Shown: positions 7,832 to 17,094, counted from the stretch's first letter. The stretch is 64,000 nt of DNA from Pedobacter sp. B4-66 (GCF_018492665.1 NZ_JAFVME010000010.1:310001-374000); one strand, 5' to 3'. Made by a program: numbers and translations. The notes: a model not told the origin generated them from the letters alone.

Positions 7832-8439
7832 TAGCCAAACCTCGGTAACGTCAGCTTATACTTTACTACCACTATTCTTAAGGTAAAAATAAATGCAATC
7901 ACCGCAACCTTTGCCAGATCTTCTTTTAAATTAAAATACAGAAGAGTAAAGTACAATATACCTCCCATAATACAGGCGGTAGCATAAATTTCTTTTCTGA
8001 ATATTATCGGAATCGTATTCAATAGTGTGTCCCTTATAATACCACCAAAACATCCTGTAATGGTTCCAAGTGCAATGCAAATACCCGGGCTCAATCCGAA
8101 AACTATGCCTTTCTGAATGCCCAGCATGGTAAACAAGCCAAGACCTAAAGAGTCAAACAGGAAAAGAGTCACCTTAAATTTTTTAATGTGAGTTTTAAAG
8201 AAGATGGTAGCAATTGAGGTAAGTAAAATCAGTAAGCAGTAGTTTACATCTCTCATCCATGCAACAGGTGTATCACCCAGTAAAAGGTCACGAACAGTAC
8301 CACCACCAATTGAAGTTACAAAAGCGATAATAAGTACCCCAAAAGGGTCTAATCTTCTCTGCATGGCTGCAAAAGAGCCAGATATCGCAAAAGAAATGGT
8401 TCCTAGGATCTCTATGGCATCCATGGTGTTTATTTGCAT
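7828..8439 (-). CDS. Trimeric intracellular cation channel family protein (UPF0126, YadS-like)
   Basis: 203 residues, about seven membrane helices, built from two copies of the UPF0126 repeat: GTISFAISGSFAAMQRRLD through GGGTVRDLLLG in the first half, and a second copy with TGCFGGIIRDTLL in the second half. The paired GGxxRD motifs are the family signature; structures of prokaryotic TRIC proteins show a K+-conducting trimer, though some members have been described as glycine transporters. It starts ten bases after the VWA-like gene and is probably co-transcribed with it. An internal Met at codon 6 (8424) is an alternative start. Confidence 0.87.
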   Translation of the reverse strand: MQINTMDAIEILGTISFAISGSFAAMQRRLDPFGVLIIAFVTSIGGGTVRDLLLGDTPVAWMRDVNYCLLILLTSIATIFFKTHIKKFKVTLFLFDSLGLGLFTMLGIQKGIVFGLSPGICIALGTITGCFGGIIRDTLLNTIPIIFRKEIYATACIMGGILYFTLLYFNLKEDLAKVAVIAFIFTLRIVVVKYKLTLPRFGY

Positions 8440-8449
8440 ACTTCAGGAC

Positions 8450-10534
8450 TTAAATTTCTCCGTTTCTTTTTCTTAAAAACCATTCAAGAGTAAGCAATGC
8501 GACAATCAAAGCGAACACCCATTTAAAGTTAATCAATTCCTCATATTTACGATCCTCATAACTCAAAGTCTTTATCTGGTCGTTAGTACTTATATCATTT
8601 AAAATATGAGATAAATTCTGTGGCATATACATTTTACCGCCCGTTTGAACGGACATAGTATTTAGCAACTGGTGATTAGCAATGGTTTGCTGATATTCTG
8701 CAACTAGTGCATTTACATAGAAGAGACCTTGCGCAGTATGCTTTTTATTGCCCAAAGTAGTGGTTGCAGTATAAGTATAATTTCCGGCAGGCAACATTCC
8801 TGCATCAAGCTGATAAGCAGTCTCAGTTCTCGAAAACAAGAAATTATATGCTTTTCCTTCTTCATTTTTGATCTGAATACTTACCTCAGGTGTATTTACC
8901 GAAACGTAGCTATCATTATAAAAAACCGCATTGATTAGCACATTTTCATTTTCTTCAAATGTATTTTTGGCAGTATAAACTTTAAATTTACGTTTGTCGT
9001 CCTTTACAGCAAGGTATTGAACCATGTTTGATATCAGTGTATTAAAAACATCTGTCTTTTGCTCGTTCTGGGCTTCTGTTAACTTCCAGCGCCATATCCC
9101 CTCTCCAATTAAATACCCTGTTTTTTTCCCATCGGCATTCATAAAGAGCAACTGTGGAGACTCTGTTTTAATTTTACCTACCCGCTGTTTTAAAGCTACC
9201 TGCGCTGTACCATTTATTCTTACTTCACCAAAAGGAGCCTGGAGAGGATCGAATCCCTCCATTTGTTTATCAAGTGATGCATTCATTTCAAACGCTGTAA
9301 AACCAGTATTTACAACCGCAAAAGCTTCCTGTAAAGTATTATTACTCCCATTAAAGTTAACCCCACTTTGCATCTTATTAAACGCAAATAAATTACTTTG
9401 AGCTCCTAAAATGTACCACAATGGCACATTAATCTGCTGAATTTTATTAATAAAAACTCCTCCATCATTTTGAAGAGCAGGCAACTGATACAAAATAATT
9501 AAGCTATAGTCCTTAGGGTTAACGATGTTTAAGTCATCCCCTAAAGCAACTTTCAGATCGTAATGCTTATTTAAGGTAATCGCCTGTTTTAATGCTCCAA
9601 TATCAGGATGTGGGGCAGCCGAGGCGAGTAATATCTTTTGCTTTGCATCAATCACTTCTATAAAAATATTTTGAGCATTATTACGCTCTGATACTTCATC
9701 ATTTAGTGGATTTAACTGAATAGTATATTTTTGAAGACCAAGCTTAGTAGCTTTTAGCTTAATTGTTACGTTCTTTACAAAAGGGTTCGAATTAATCTGA
9801 AGCTCTTCATCGTAAATCTTTTTTCCACCTTCAGTAACTGAAATTCTGGATTGTTCGCCTTTACTTTCAAAAGCTTGCACCTGAACCTCTAGTGTAAATT
9901 CATTATCAAGATAAACCAAACTATTGTGGTTTACATTAGCAATCACTAAGTCCCTCTTCGGAATTGTATCCCCCAGTGCAATGGTATAAACCGGAGCTTT
10001 CAACTTGTTTAAATCATAAAGCGGGCTGCCACCACGATTAAAAATACCATCTGTAGCTAAAATAACTGAACCAACGTTACGGTTCAGCAATTCATCATTT
10101 AACTGATTAATGAATTTTGAAGCATTACTTAATTGGCCTTTATTTTTAAAGTCGTATCCTGATTTAATGCTGTCACTAAAATTGTAAATCTTAACCTCAT
10201 ATTTTTCCGACAACTTATCCGCCAAATCCTGCATATCCTTTTCATATTGTTGTTTATTGAACCCGTTAGATTCAATCACTCCAACAGACAAAGAATTGTC
10301 TTGCCCAATAATAATTACCGGTTTTTCGAGATCATACGAGATACTCCTTACCAACGGAAGGAACAGCAGTGAGGAAATTACGGTTACTACAATAGTCCGT
10401 ATAGCAAATAGTCCATACCGTAGCCTTTTATCTAAATGCTCCGTTTTACGGTACAATAACCAGGCAAAAAGAACCCCTGCAAGCAAGCATCCCAGTAAAG
10501 CCAATAAAGTGTATAAGCTAAAAGAATCGTTCAT
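8450..10534 (-). CDS. Large membrane protein with VWA-like domain
   Basis: 694 residues of a type found across Bacteroidota without an agreed function. Two membrane helices open the protein (about 8-27 and 40-62), then a periplasmic region beginning with VIIIGQDNSLSVGV (73-86), a degenerate form of the DxSxS metal site of von Willebrand A domains. The middle has Ig-like and GATase-like stretches (SAAPHPDIGALKQAI, about 300), and one helix closes it (about 668-687, VFALIVALLTLEWFL) before RKRNGEI. This layout recalls the BatA/BatB-type membrane VWA proteins. The TRIC-like channel gene follows at ten bases. Confidence 0.6.
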   Translation of the reverse strand: MNDSFSLYTLLALLGCLLAGVLFAWLLYRKTEHLDKRLRYGLFAIRTIVVTVISSLLFLPLVRSISYDLEKPVIIIGQDNSLSVGVIESNGFNKQQYEKDMQDLADKLSEKYEVKIYNFSDSIKSGYDFKNKGQLSNASKFINQLNDELLNRNVGSVILATDGIFNRGGSPLYDLNKLKAPVYTIALGDTIPKRDLVIANVNHNSLVYLDNEFTLEVQVQAFESKGEQSRISVTEGGKKIYDEELQINSNPFVKNVTIKLKATKLGLQKYTIQLNPLNDEVSERNNAQNIFIEVIDAKQKILLASAAPHPDIGALKQAITLNKHYDLKVALGDDLNIVNPKDYSLIILYQLPALQNDGGVFINKIQQINVPLWYILGAQSNLFAFNKMQSGVNFNGSNNTLQEAFAVVNTGFTAFEMNASLDKQMEGFDPLQAPFGEVRINGTAQVALKQRVGKIKTESPQLLFMNADGKKTGYLIGEGIWRWKLTEAQNEQKTDVFNTLISNMVQYLAVKDDKRKFKVYTAKNTFEENENVLINAVFYNDSYVSVNTPEVSIQIKNEEGKAYNFLFSRTETAYQLDAGMLPAGNYTYTATTTLGNKKHTAQGLFYVNALVAEYQQTIANHQLLNTMSVQTGGKMYMPQNLSHILNDISTNDQIKTLSYEDRKYEELINFKWVFALIVALLTLEWFLRKRNGEI

Positions 10535-10584
10535 ACGTGTTTGGGTAAAGATGCTAAATTTTAAAATGCTCGCACAATTTTATA

Positions 10585-10592
10585 TAAGTTTG
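10585..10592 (+). promoter_or_regulatory. -7 box ahead of the L,D-transpeptidase
   Basis: TAAGTTTG matches the consensus and ends 16 bp before the ATG at 10609, the usual distance for leadered genes in this window. It supports 10609 as the real start. Confidence 0.5.
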
Positions 10593-10608
10593 TTTATAGT
10601 AAAACATT

Positions 10609-11307
10609 ATGTCAATTCCTACACTTGCCCAATCTAGCTTTAAAACGCAGCAATTAACATTTAAACGTGTTAGAGAGGCTTATGATGTAAAGTGGGATAA
10701 CTTGCAAAAAGAACTCGCTAAGGAGCAGATAACAGGGCAATTCAGTTTGTATATAGCCGCTTACAAAGCAGAAAAGAGATTAGAAATTTGGTTAAAGCAA
10801 AACACTCAAAAGCAGTACAAACTGTTTAAAGTGTATCCATTTTGTACATTATCAGGAGTATTGGGGCCTAAATTAAAGGAGGGAGATTTACAAACTCCGG
10901 AAGGATTTTATCACATTTCTGCATTTAATCCTAAAAGTAATTTCCACTTATCTTTAGGAATAAATTACCCCAACAGTCTTGACCTGTTAAGAAGTGCCAA
11001 TGAAAAGCCCGGCAACCACATTTACATTCATGGCAATTGTGTAACAGTGGGTTGCATTCCATTAACAGATGAAAAAATAAAAGAGGTTTACATATTAGCC
11101 GTGGAGGCAAGAAACGCAGGACAAAATAAGATTCCTGTTCACATTTTTCCTTTCAAAATAACGGACACTAGCCTTAACAATCATCTAATGGCATTCCCTC
11201 AACACAAAGTTTTCTGGGCAAACCTTCAAGAGGGATATGCTTATTTTGAAAAGTACAGACAAGTACCTGAGGTAACAGAGCTTATAAACACTTATCGATT
11301 TAAATAA
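10609..11307 (+). CDS. L,D-transpeptidase family protein (YafK-like, YkuD fold)
   Basis: Cell-wall cross-linking or anchoring enzyme, 232 residues. The catalytic signature HGNCVTVGCIPL gives His141 and nucleophile Cys149, with the upstream TPEGFYHI and YIHG blocks of YkuD domains. The N-terminal half (FKRVREAYDVKWDNLQ) matches the YafK type, which acts in the periplasm. The start is odd: the frame opens MSIPTLAQSSF, which resembles only the last few residues of a signal peptide, and an in-frame stop lies six bases upstream (10600-10602). Either export depends on another route, or a frameshift has cut off the hydrophobic part. No base-level proof of either. Confidence 0.85.
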   Translation: MSIPTLAQSSFKTQQLTFKRVREAYDVKWDNLQKELAKEQITGQFSLYIAAYKAEKRLEIWLKQNTQKQYKLFKVYPFCTLSGVLGPKLKEGDLQTPEGFYHISAFNPKSNFHLSLGINYPNSLDLLRSANEKPGNHIYIHGNCVTVGCIPLTDEKIKEVYILAVEARNAGQNKIPVHIFPFKITDTSLNNHLMAFPQHKVFWANLQEGYAYFEKYRQVPEVTELINTYRFK

Positions 11308-11309
11308 AA

Positions 11310-11338
11310 AAAGGTATCAGAAAATCCTGATACCCTTT
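11310..11338. terminator. Bidirectional terminator between L,D-transpeptidase and fabG
   Basis: GGTATCAG (11313-11320) pairs with CTGATACC (11327-11334), with A-rich sequence on the left and CTTT on the right. It lies in the 50-bp gap between the two convergent genes. Confidence 0.75.
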
Positions 11339-11357
11339 ACAAATATTTATAGTTAGC

Positions 11358-12101
11358 TTACAACATTCCACCGCAAACAGACAACACTTGTCCGGTTACA
11401 TATGCACTCATATCAGATGCAAGGAATACACACGCATTCGCTACATCATCAGTCTCGCCTGCTCTTTTCAAAGGAATACCATCTTCCCAACCTTGTACTA
11501 CTTTAGGGTCTAATACGTCTGTCATTTCAGTACGGATAAATCCTGGAGCAATAACATTGGTACGGATATTACGTGATCCTAGCTCTTTAGCCAACGACTT
11601 AGAGAATCCAATGATACCCGCTTTAGATGCAGCATAGTTAGCCTGACCCGCATTTCCTTGAACACCTACTACTGAGCTCATATTAATGATAGATCCTTTA
11701 CGTGCTTTCATCATCACTTTAGATGCAGCTTTAGACACGTTAAATACAGACTTAAGGTTAACATTAATTACCTCATCCCAGTTCTCCTCGCTCATGCGCA
11801 TCAATAAACCGTCTTTAGTGATACCAGCATTGTTTACTACAATATCTAATGCCCCAAAGTCAGCAACAATATCACTAATCAATTTCTCTGCTTCATCAAA
11901 TTTAGAAGCATCAGAACGATATCCTTTAACCTTAGTACCAAAACTTTGCAATTCTTGCTCTAAAGCCTCTCCCTTTTCTACTGATGATAAATAAGTAAAA
12001 GCTACATTAGCACCATGCTCTGCAAACTTTTCCGCTATTTTGCGGCCAATTCCTTTGGATGCACCCGTAACAAGTGCTGTTTTTCCTTCTAATAACTTCA
12101 T
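11358..12101 (-). CDS. fabG: 3-oxoacyl-[acyl-carrier-protein] reductase
   Basis: NADPH-dependent reductase of the fatty acid elongation cycle, 247 residues from the chosen ATG, the normal FabG length. Visible features are the cofactor loop TGASKGIG (about 11-18), NNAG (about 85-88), catalytic Ser in NMSSVVG (about 139) and the YAASK motif (about 152-156), and the C-terminal YVTGQVLSVCGGML. I start at ATG 12101 (MKLLEGKTALVTG); the frame extends nine codons further to a TTG, which is less likely. It follows aguA by 53 bp on the same strand. Away from other fab genes, so a general SDR role cannot be excluded. Confidence 0.9.
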   Translation of the reverse strand: MKLLEGKTALVTGASKGIGRKIAEKFAEHGANVAFTYLSSVEKGEALEQELQSFGTKVKGYRSDASKFDEAEKLISDIVADFGALDIVVNNAGITKDGLLMRMSEENWDEVINVNLKSVFNVSKAASKVMMKARKGSIINMSSVVGVQGNAGQANYAASKAGIIGFSKSLAKELGSRNIRTNVIAPGFIRTEMTDVLDPKVVQGWEDGIPLKRAGETDDVANACVFLASDMSAYVTGQVLSVCGGML

Positions 12102-12154
12102 CTGTATTTCTTGTTTGGTTATATTCAATTAATTTATGTCGATTATAAAAGCGA

Positions 12155-13219
12155 TTAAATAGATGGTTCCTGCTGACTAAGGCAATGGAAACTACCCAAT
12201 CCCCAAATAATATCTGTAGAATCTATTCCTACAACTTCTCTATCTGGAAAAACACCTCTTATGATCTCCAACGCTTTCTCATCATTTACATCTCTAAAAG
12301 TTGGTACAATTACCGCAACATTTGCAATGTAAAAATTAGCGTATGAAGCCGGCAATCTTGTGTCTTCGTGGATCACTGGAGAAGGCATTGGCAATTTCAC
12401 GATATTTAAAGGTTTCCCGTTTAATAATCGCATAGCCTTTAATGCTTCTAAATTCTCTTGTAACAGCAGATAATTTTCATCCAGAGGATTACTCTCTACA
12501 ACTGTTAAAACGGTATCCTCGTTAACGAAACGAGTAATGTCGTCGATATGACCATCAGTATCATCACCAACTATCCCATCACCTAACCACAATACTTGCT
12601 CTGCACCATAAAATTCTTTTAGGTATTGCTCAATCTGCTCCTTATTTAAATGAGGATTTCTGTTCTCATTTAATAAGCATGCTGTAGTTGTAAGGATTGT
12701 GCCTGCACCATTAAACTCAACCGATCCACCCTCCATCACAATATCAGGATGGTAAACAGGTAAGTTAAAATGCTCAGCTATTTTGGTTGGAATTACATCA
12801 TCAAGATCATAAGGAGGGTATTTATCTCCCCATGCATTATATCCCCAGTCTACTATGGCTCTTTTTCCCGTTTCCTTATTTAACAAAAAAGCAGGGCCAT
12901 GATCTCGGCACCAGGCATCATTACTTGGATTAAAATAAAACTCTATCTGACTTAAATCAGCACCAACCTTTTCCAATTCAGAAATAGCAAAAGCCTTAGT
13001 TTCTTCATCGTTAATGTTAATTCTAACCTTTTCACCGGTTGCTACAATTTTAATAAACCGGCAATACGGTTCAAATATAGTTTCTAGTTTTCCTGGCCAT
13101 GAAGCCTCTTTATGCGGCCAGCTTAACCAGGTTGCCTCATGTTTTACCCATTCGGCAGGAAAAGCGTATCCAGTCTTTTTAGGACTATTATTAAATATTA
13201 CTTCGTTAAATGATGACAT
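12155..13219 (-). CDS. aguA: Agmatine deiminase
   Basis: Converts agmatine to N-carbamoylputrescine and ammonia, the first step of the arginine-decarboxylase route to putrescine. 354 residues, family-typical. The fold repeats of the guanidine-modifying superfamily show as WLSWPHKEASWPG (about 30-42), NDAWCRDHGPAFL (about 99-111), MEGGSVEFNG (about 162-171), GDDTDGHIDD (about 218-227) and the nucleophile Cys346 in GSFHCLSQQEPS near the C-terminus. It lies nine bases after the aguB stop, so the two enzymes of the pathway are one operon. Confidence 0.95.
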   Translation of the reverse strand: MSSFNEVIFNNSPKKTGYAFPAEWVKHEATWLSWPHKEASWPGKLETIFEPYCRFIKIVATGEKVRININDEETKAFAISELEKVGADLSQIEFYFNPSNDAWCRDHGPAFLLNKETGKRAIVDWGYNAWGDKYPPYDLDDVIPTKIAEHFNLPVYHPDIVMEGGSVEFNGAGTILTTTACLLNENRNPHLNKEQIEQYLKEFYGAEQVLWLGDGIVGDDTDGHIDDITRFVNEDTVLTVVESNPLDENYLLLQENLEALKAMRLLNGKPLNIVKLPMPSPVIHEDTRLPASYANFYIANVAVIVPTFRDVNDEKALEIIRGVFPDREVVGIDSTDIIWGLGSFHCLSQQEPSI

Positions 13220-13228
13220 CTCTAAATC

Positions 13229-14104
13229 TTAATCTTCGTCAATAAATCTTTTAGTGATCGGCTGATAAGAGTCTATTCTACGATCTCTTAAGAAAGGCCA
13301 ATGTTTACGGAAGAAATCAGACTCAGATAAATCTAATTCTACTACTTTAGTTTCTTCATTTTCATGTGAACCCAAATAAAGCAATCTACCCTGAGCATTT
13401 GTTGCGAAACTTCCACCCCAGAATTTCATGGCTCCATCTTGTTCAAGCCCAACACGGTTTACACTTACTACAGGCACTCCATTAGCAATAGCGTGAGAAC
13501 GCTGAATGGTCTGCCATGCATTATACTGATCTTTATTTGTTTCTTCATCCTGATCTGTAGCCCAACCTATAGCAGTTGGATAAAACATAATCTCAGCACC
13601 CATCAAAGCTGTAATACGTGATGCTTCAGGGTACCACTGATCCCAGCAGATCAATATGCCGATTTTGGCAAATTTTGTCTGAAACACCTTATAACCTAAA
13701 TCACCCGGAGTGAAGTAAAACTTCTCATAAAAAGCAGGATCATCAGGAATGTGCATTTTACGATACTTGCCAAGATAAGTTCCATCAGCATCTAAAACAG
13801 CTGTTGTATTGTGATACAAGCCTGCTGTACGCTTTTCGAATAAAGAAGCAATAATTACCACACCCAACTCTTTAGCGATAACTTGTAAAGCATCTGTGGA
13901 AGGACCGGGAATAGCCTCAGCCAAATTGAAGTTGTCATAATCTTCAACATCACAAAAGTATAGAGAAGTAAAAAGCTCTTGCAAACACACAATTTGTGCA
14001 CCTTTTGCTGCTGCTTCCCTGATTTTTAAAATTGCTTTATCTAAATTTTCTTGCTTATTATTGGTACAGCTCATCTGCACCAACCCAACTTGTACTTTTG
14101 CCAT
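13229..14104 (-). CDS. aguB: N-carbamoylputrescine amidase
   Basis: Nitrilase-superfamily enzyme that hydrolyses N-carbamoylputrescine to putrescine, CO2 and ammonia. The catalytic triad is intact: Glu43 in CLQELFTS, Lys116 in KYRKMHIP and Cys153 in ILICWDQWYPE. 291 residues, as usual for plant-type AguB. It is the first gene of aguB-aguA, with a -7 box of the TAACTTTG form 24 bp upstream. Substrate assignment rests on the motifs and on the adjacent agmatine deiminase. Confidence 0.95.
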   Translation of the reverse strand: MAKVQVGLVQMSCTNNKQENLDKAILKIREAAAKGAQIVCLQELFTSLYFCDVEDYDNFNLAEAIPGPSTDALQVIAKELGVVIIASLFEKRTAGLYHNTTAVLDADGTYLGKYRKMHIPDDPAFYEKFYFTPGDLGYKVFQTKFAKIGILICWDQWYPEASRITALMGAEIMFYPTAIGWATDQDEETNKDQYNAWQTIQRSHAIANGVPVVSVNRVGLEQDGAMKFWGGSFATNAQGRLLYLGSHENEETKVVELDLSESDFFRKHWPFLRDRRIDSYQPITKRFIDED

Positions 14105-14128
14105 TCTTTGTTAACAAATAATTTGACG

Positions 14129-14136
14129 CAAAGTTA
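14129..14136 (-). promoter_or_regulatory. aguB promoter, -7 box
   Basis: Minus-strand TAACTTTG, 24 bp before the aguB ATG. No clear -33 TTG at the standard spacing. Confidence 0.45.
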
Positions 14137-14152
14137 GCCAAAAAAATAGATT

Positions 14153-14356
14153 TTATGAAGCCATGGCGTCTCTGTACTCTTGCTGAAGTTCAAATAAGCA
14201 TTTAGCACACAAACACCCGTCATGCAGTTCACTAATATATTGCATCTCATTTAAATCAAGCTGTACAACACTGCATTGGCATTTAGTGTATGAGTTAGCC
14301 TTACACTCTATTGGTGTTCCACAACGCTCGCAGGGTATAATTTCGTGTTTAGCCAT
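14153..14356 (-). CDS. Cysteine-rich CWC-type small protein
   Basis: 67 residues with eight cysteines at 9, 12, 18, 26, 28, 48, 50 and 53: CERCGTPIEC, KCQCSV and CLCAKC. This pattern agrees with the Cysteine_rich_CWC family, a small zinc-ribbon-like group of unknown role common in Proteobacteria and Bacteroidota. The two clusters are separated by about twenty residues rich in acidic positions. The ATG is followed by an uninterrupted frame and the gene sits between aguB and the nrdA 3' end, alone on its strand segment. Probably a metal-binding cytoplasmic protein; no function can be named. Confidence 0.75.
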   Translation of the reverse strand: MAKHEIIPCERCGTPIECKANSYTKCQCSVVQLDLNEMQYISELHDGCLCAKCLFELQQEYRDAMAS

Positions 14357-14524
14357 CAGCTACAAAGATACAAGATCAGGAACTAATGATACTTAGTTGT
14401 TTGTTAAAAATGACAAACAGGATATTAAAACACTAGAGCTGGTTATTGGTTTGTAGAGGCCCCTTTAAAGATGAATCTTATTAGAGATTATATTGAGAAT
14501 GAAAAGAGAATTTTATTAGACAAT

Positions 14525-14567
14525 AGTCTAACAGAGTCTGAGGTGACTCTGAGTTGAGTCTGACTTG
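14525..14567. repeat. 11-bp tandem repeat array, about four units
   Basis: Units AGTCTGAGGTG (14535-14545), ACTCTGAGTTG (14546-14556) and AGTCTGACTTG (14557-14567) follow one another at exactly 11 bp, with a degenerate first unit beginning AGTCT at 14525. It lies just beyond the nrdA terminator, outside any gene. The same 7-plus-4 layout occurs at 43537-43580 with another core. Confidence 0.65.
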
Positions 14568-14570
14568 TTA

Positions 14571-14602
14571 ACAAAAAGAGCAGGTATTTTGTACCTGCTC
14601 TT
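14571..14602 (-). terminator. Rho-independent terminator of nrdBA
   Basis: AAGAGCAGGTA (14576-14586) pairs perfectly with TACCTGCTCTT (14592-14602), loop of five. On the minus strand the stem is followed by TTTTTG. It lies 24 bp past the nrdA stop. Confidence 0.9.
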
Positions 14603-14626
14603 AAATATATCATTACTAAATGGTGA

Positions 14627-17011
14627 TTAACCTGAACAGCTAATGCAACCTTCTTCCATCGAACAAACCGGTCCGTCGGCAATTTCTTCTGCTACCTGCT
14701 CAGAATCCATATGTTCTGGAATTACCGGTTCCATGTTTTTACCTGCTTGATTCTCTACTGTAAATTTAACAGCCTGTGAAGCAGCTTGAGTACGCAGATA
14801 ATACATTCCTGTTTTTAATCCTTTTTTCCAAGCATAGAAATGCATTGAAGTTAATTTAGAAGTATTTGGTGCATTAATAAACAAGTTTAGAGATTGAGAC
14901 TGGCAGATGTAAGCACCTCTGTCGGCAGCCATATCAATAATGCTACGCATTTTGATCTCCCAAACTGTTTTGTATAATTCTTTGATATAATCAGGGATCT
15001 CAGCAATATCCTGAACAGAGCCATTCGCTAAAATAATTCTGTCTTTCATTGCCGGTGTCCATAAACCTAAGGCAACAAGGTCTTTCAGTAGGTGTTTATT
15101 AACTACCACAAACTCACCACTTAACACCCTTCTGGTATAGATATTAGAAGTATATGGTTCAAAACATTCGTTGTTACCCAAAATCTGTGAAGTAGAAGCC
15201 GTAGGCATTGGAGCAACAAGTAATGAATTGTAAACACCATCCTTAACTACTTTTTCACGTAAAGTTTCCCAATCCCATCTGCCGCTATCTGGTTTCACAT
15301 TCCAAAGATCGAACTGGAATTTACCTTCTGATAAAGGAGAACCTTTAAATGTTTGGTAAGGACCATTTTTAACCGCAAGGTCATGAGAAGCAGTCATTGC
15401 AGCAAAGTAAATTGTCTCAAAGATTTCTTTGTTCAATTCACGTGCACCTTCACTTTCGAAAGGTAAACGCATTAAAATAAATGCATCAGCTAAACCTTGT
15501 ACACCTAAACCAATTGGTCTGTGGCGCATATTAGAGTTTTTAGCCTCTTCTACAGGATAGTAGTTATAATCGATGATTTTATTCAGGTTTAAAGTAGCCT
15601 GATAAGTAACATCATATAATTTTTGGTGATCAAATTCACCGTTGATTACATATCTAGGTAAAGCTAAAGATGCAAGGTTACAAACTGCAACCTCATCCTT
15701 AGAGGTATATTCAATAATCTCTGTACAAAGGTTAGAGCTCTTGATGGTACCCAAGTTTTGTTGATTAGATTTGCTATTTGCAGCATCTTTATACAACAAG
15801 TAAGGAGTTCCGGTTTCAATTTGCGAATCAAGGATAGCAAACCACAATTCCTGAGCTTTGATGGTTTTACGTGCTCTTCCTTCTTGTTCGTAACGCTCAT
15901 ATAAAGCGTCGAACTCTGCGCCAAAGCAATCAGCTAAGCCTGGTGCTTCATGCGGACAGAATAAGCTCCAATCTCCGTTTTCTTCTACACGTCTCATAAA
16001 TAAGTCGCAAACCCAAAGCGCATAGAACAAATCACGTGCACGCAATTCTTCTTTACCATGGTTTTTACGCAAGTCTAAGAAACTCAATACATCAGCATGC
16101 CAAGGCTCTAAATAAATTGCAAAGGCACCTTTACGCTTACCTCCACCTTGATCTACGTAACGTGCGGTATCATTAAATACCTTAAGCATTGGTACAATAC
16201 CATTACTTGTTCCATTAGTACCACCAATATAAGAACCTGTAGCACGAATGTTATGGATACTTAAACCAATACCGCCTGCACTTTGAGAGATTTTGGCAGT
16301 TTGTTTTAATGTATCGTAAATACCTTCAATGCTATCATCCTGCATGGTTAACAAGAAACATGACGACATTTGAGGTTTAGGAGTAGCGGCATTAAATAAC
16401 GTAGGTGTAGCATGGGTAAACCAACGCTCACTCATCAAATTATAAGTCGCGATTGCGCTTTCGATATCACCTTTATGGATACCAACAGACACACGCATAA
16501 ATAAATGCTGAGGACGCTCAACGATTTGTCCGTCAACTTTTAATAAATAAGATTTCTCAAGAGTTTTGAAACCGAAATAATCAAACCCAAAATCTCTATC
16601 GTATATAATTGTGCTGTCAAGTGTGTCAGCATTTTCTTTAATTACTTCCCAAACGTCATCAGCTATAAGAGAGGCTGATTTACCTGTTTTAGAGTCAATA
16701 TAATTATACAACATCTCCATAGTTTTGGAGAAAGATTTAGTTGTATTCTTATGAAGGTTAGATACTGCAATACGTGAAGCAAGTAGCGCGTAATCTGGAT
16801 GTTTGGTAGTTAAAGAGGCTGCGGTTTCAGCTGCAAGGTTATCCAATTCAGAAGTTGTAACCCCATCATATAAACCTTCAATCACCTTCTTGGCTACATC
16901 TATCGGATCTACAAGTTCAGCATTAAAACCATAGCATAACTTTTCAATACGGGCAGTTATTTTGTCAAACCTTACCGCTTCTTTGCGGCCATCTCTTTTT
17001 AGTACAAACAT
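14627..17011 (-). CDS. nrdA: Ribonucleoside-diphosphate reductase, class I large subunit
   Basis: Reduces NDPs to dNDPs with NrdB, the source of DNA precursors. 794 residues from the chosen ATG (MFVLKRDGRKEAVRFD), which starts the ATP-cone allosteric domain (about 1-90); an ATG eight codons earlier is possible. The barrel carries MSSCFLL (active-site Cys), NLCTEIIEYTSKDEVAVCNLAS in part (Cys and Asn/Glu site) and PMPTASTSQILGNNE. The C-terminal CISCSG holds the redox-shuttle cysteine pair. It lies about 107 bp after nrdB, with a hairpin in the gap. Complete, with no sign of an intein. Confidence 0.97.
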   Translation of the reverse strand: MFVLKRDGRKEAVRFDKITARIEKLCYGFNAELVDPIDVAKKVIEGLYDGVTTSELDNLAAETAASLTTKHPDYALLASRIAVSNLHKNTTKSFSKTMEMLYNYIDSKTGKSASLIADDVWEVIKENADTLDSTIIYDRDFGFDYFGFKTLEKSYLLKVDGQIVERPQHLFMRVSVGIHKGDIESAIATYNLMSERWFTHATPTLFNAATPKPQMSSCFLLTMQDDSIEGIYDTLKQTAKISQSAGGIGLSIHNIRATGSYIGGTNGTSNGIVPMLKVFNDTARYVDQGGGKRKGAFAIYLEPWHADVLSFLDLRKNHGKEELRARDLFYALWVCDLFMRRVEENGDWSLFCPHEAPGLADCFGAEFDALYERYEQEGRARKTIKAQELWFAILDSQIETGTPYLLYKDAANSKSNQQNLGTIKSSNLCTEIIEYTSKDEVAVCNLASLALPRYVINGEFDHQKLYDVTYQATLNLNKIIDYNYYPVEEAKNSNMRHRPIGLGVQGLADAFILMRLPFESEGARELNKEIFETIYFAAMTASHDLAVKNGPYQTFKGSPLSEGKFQFDLWNVKPDSGRWDWETLREKVVKDGVYNSLLVAPMPTASTSQILGNNECFEPYTSNIYTRRVLSGEFVVVNKHLLKDLVALGLWTPAMKDRIILANGSVQDIAEIPDYIKELYKTVWEIKMRSIIDMAADRGAYICQSQSLNLFINAPNTSKLTSMHFYAWKKGLKTGMYYLRTQAASQAVKFTVENQAGKNMEPVIPEHMDSEQVAEEIADGPVCSMEEGCISCSG

Positions 17012-17094
17012 ATTTTTCAGGTATTTATGGTGCATATTGAGCTTGTGATGAGCAAACCCAGCATAGGCACCTAATTAATTATTTATTTATATTC

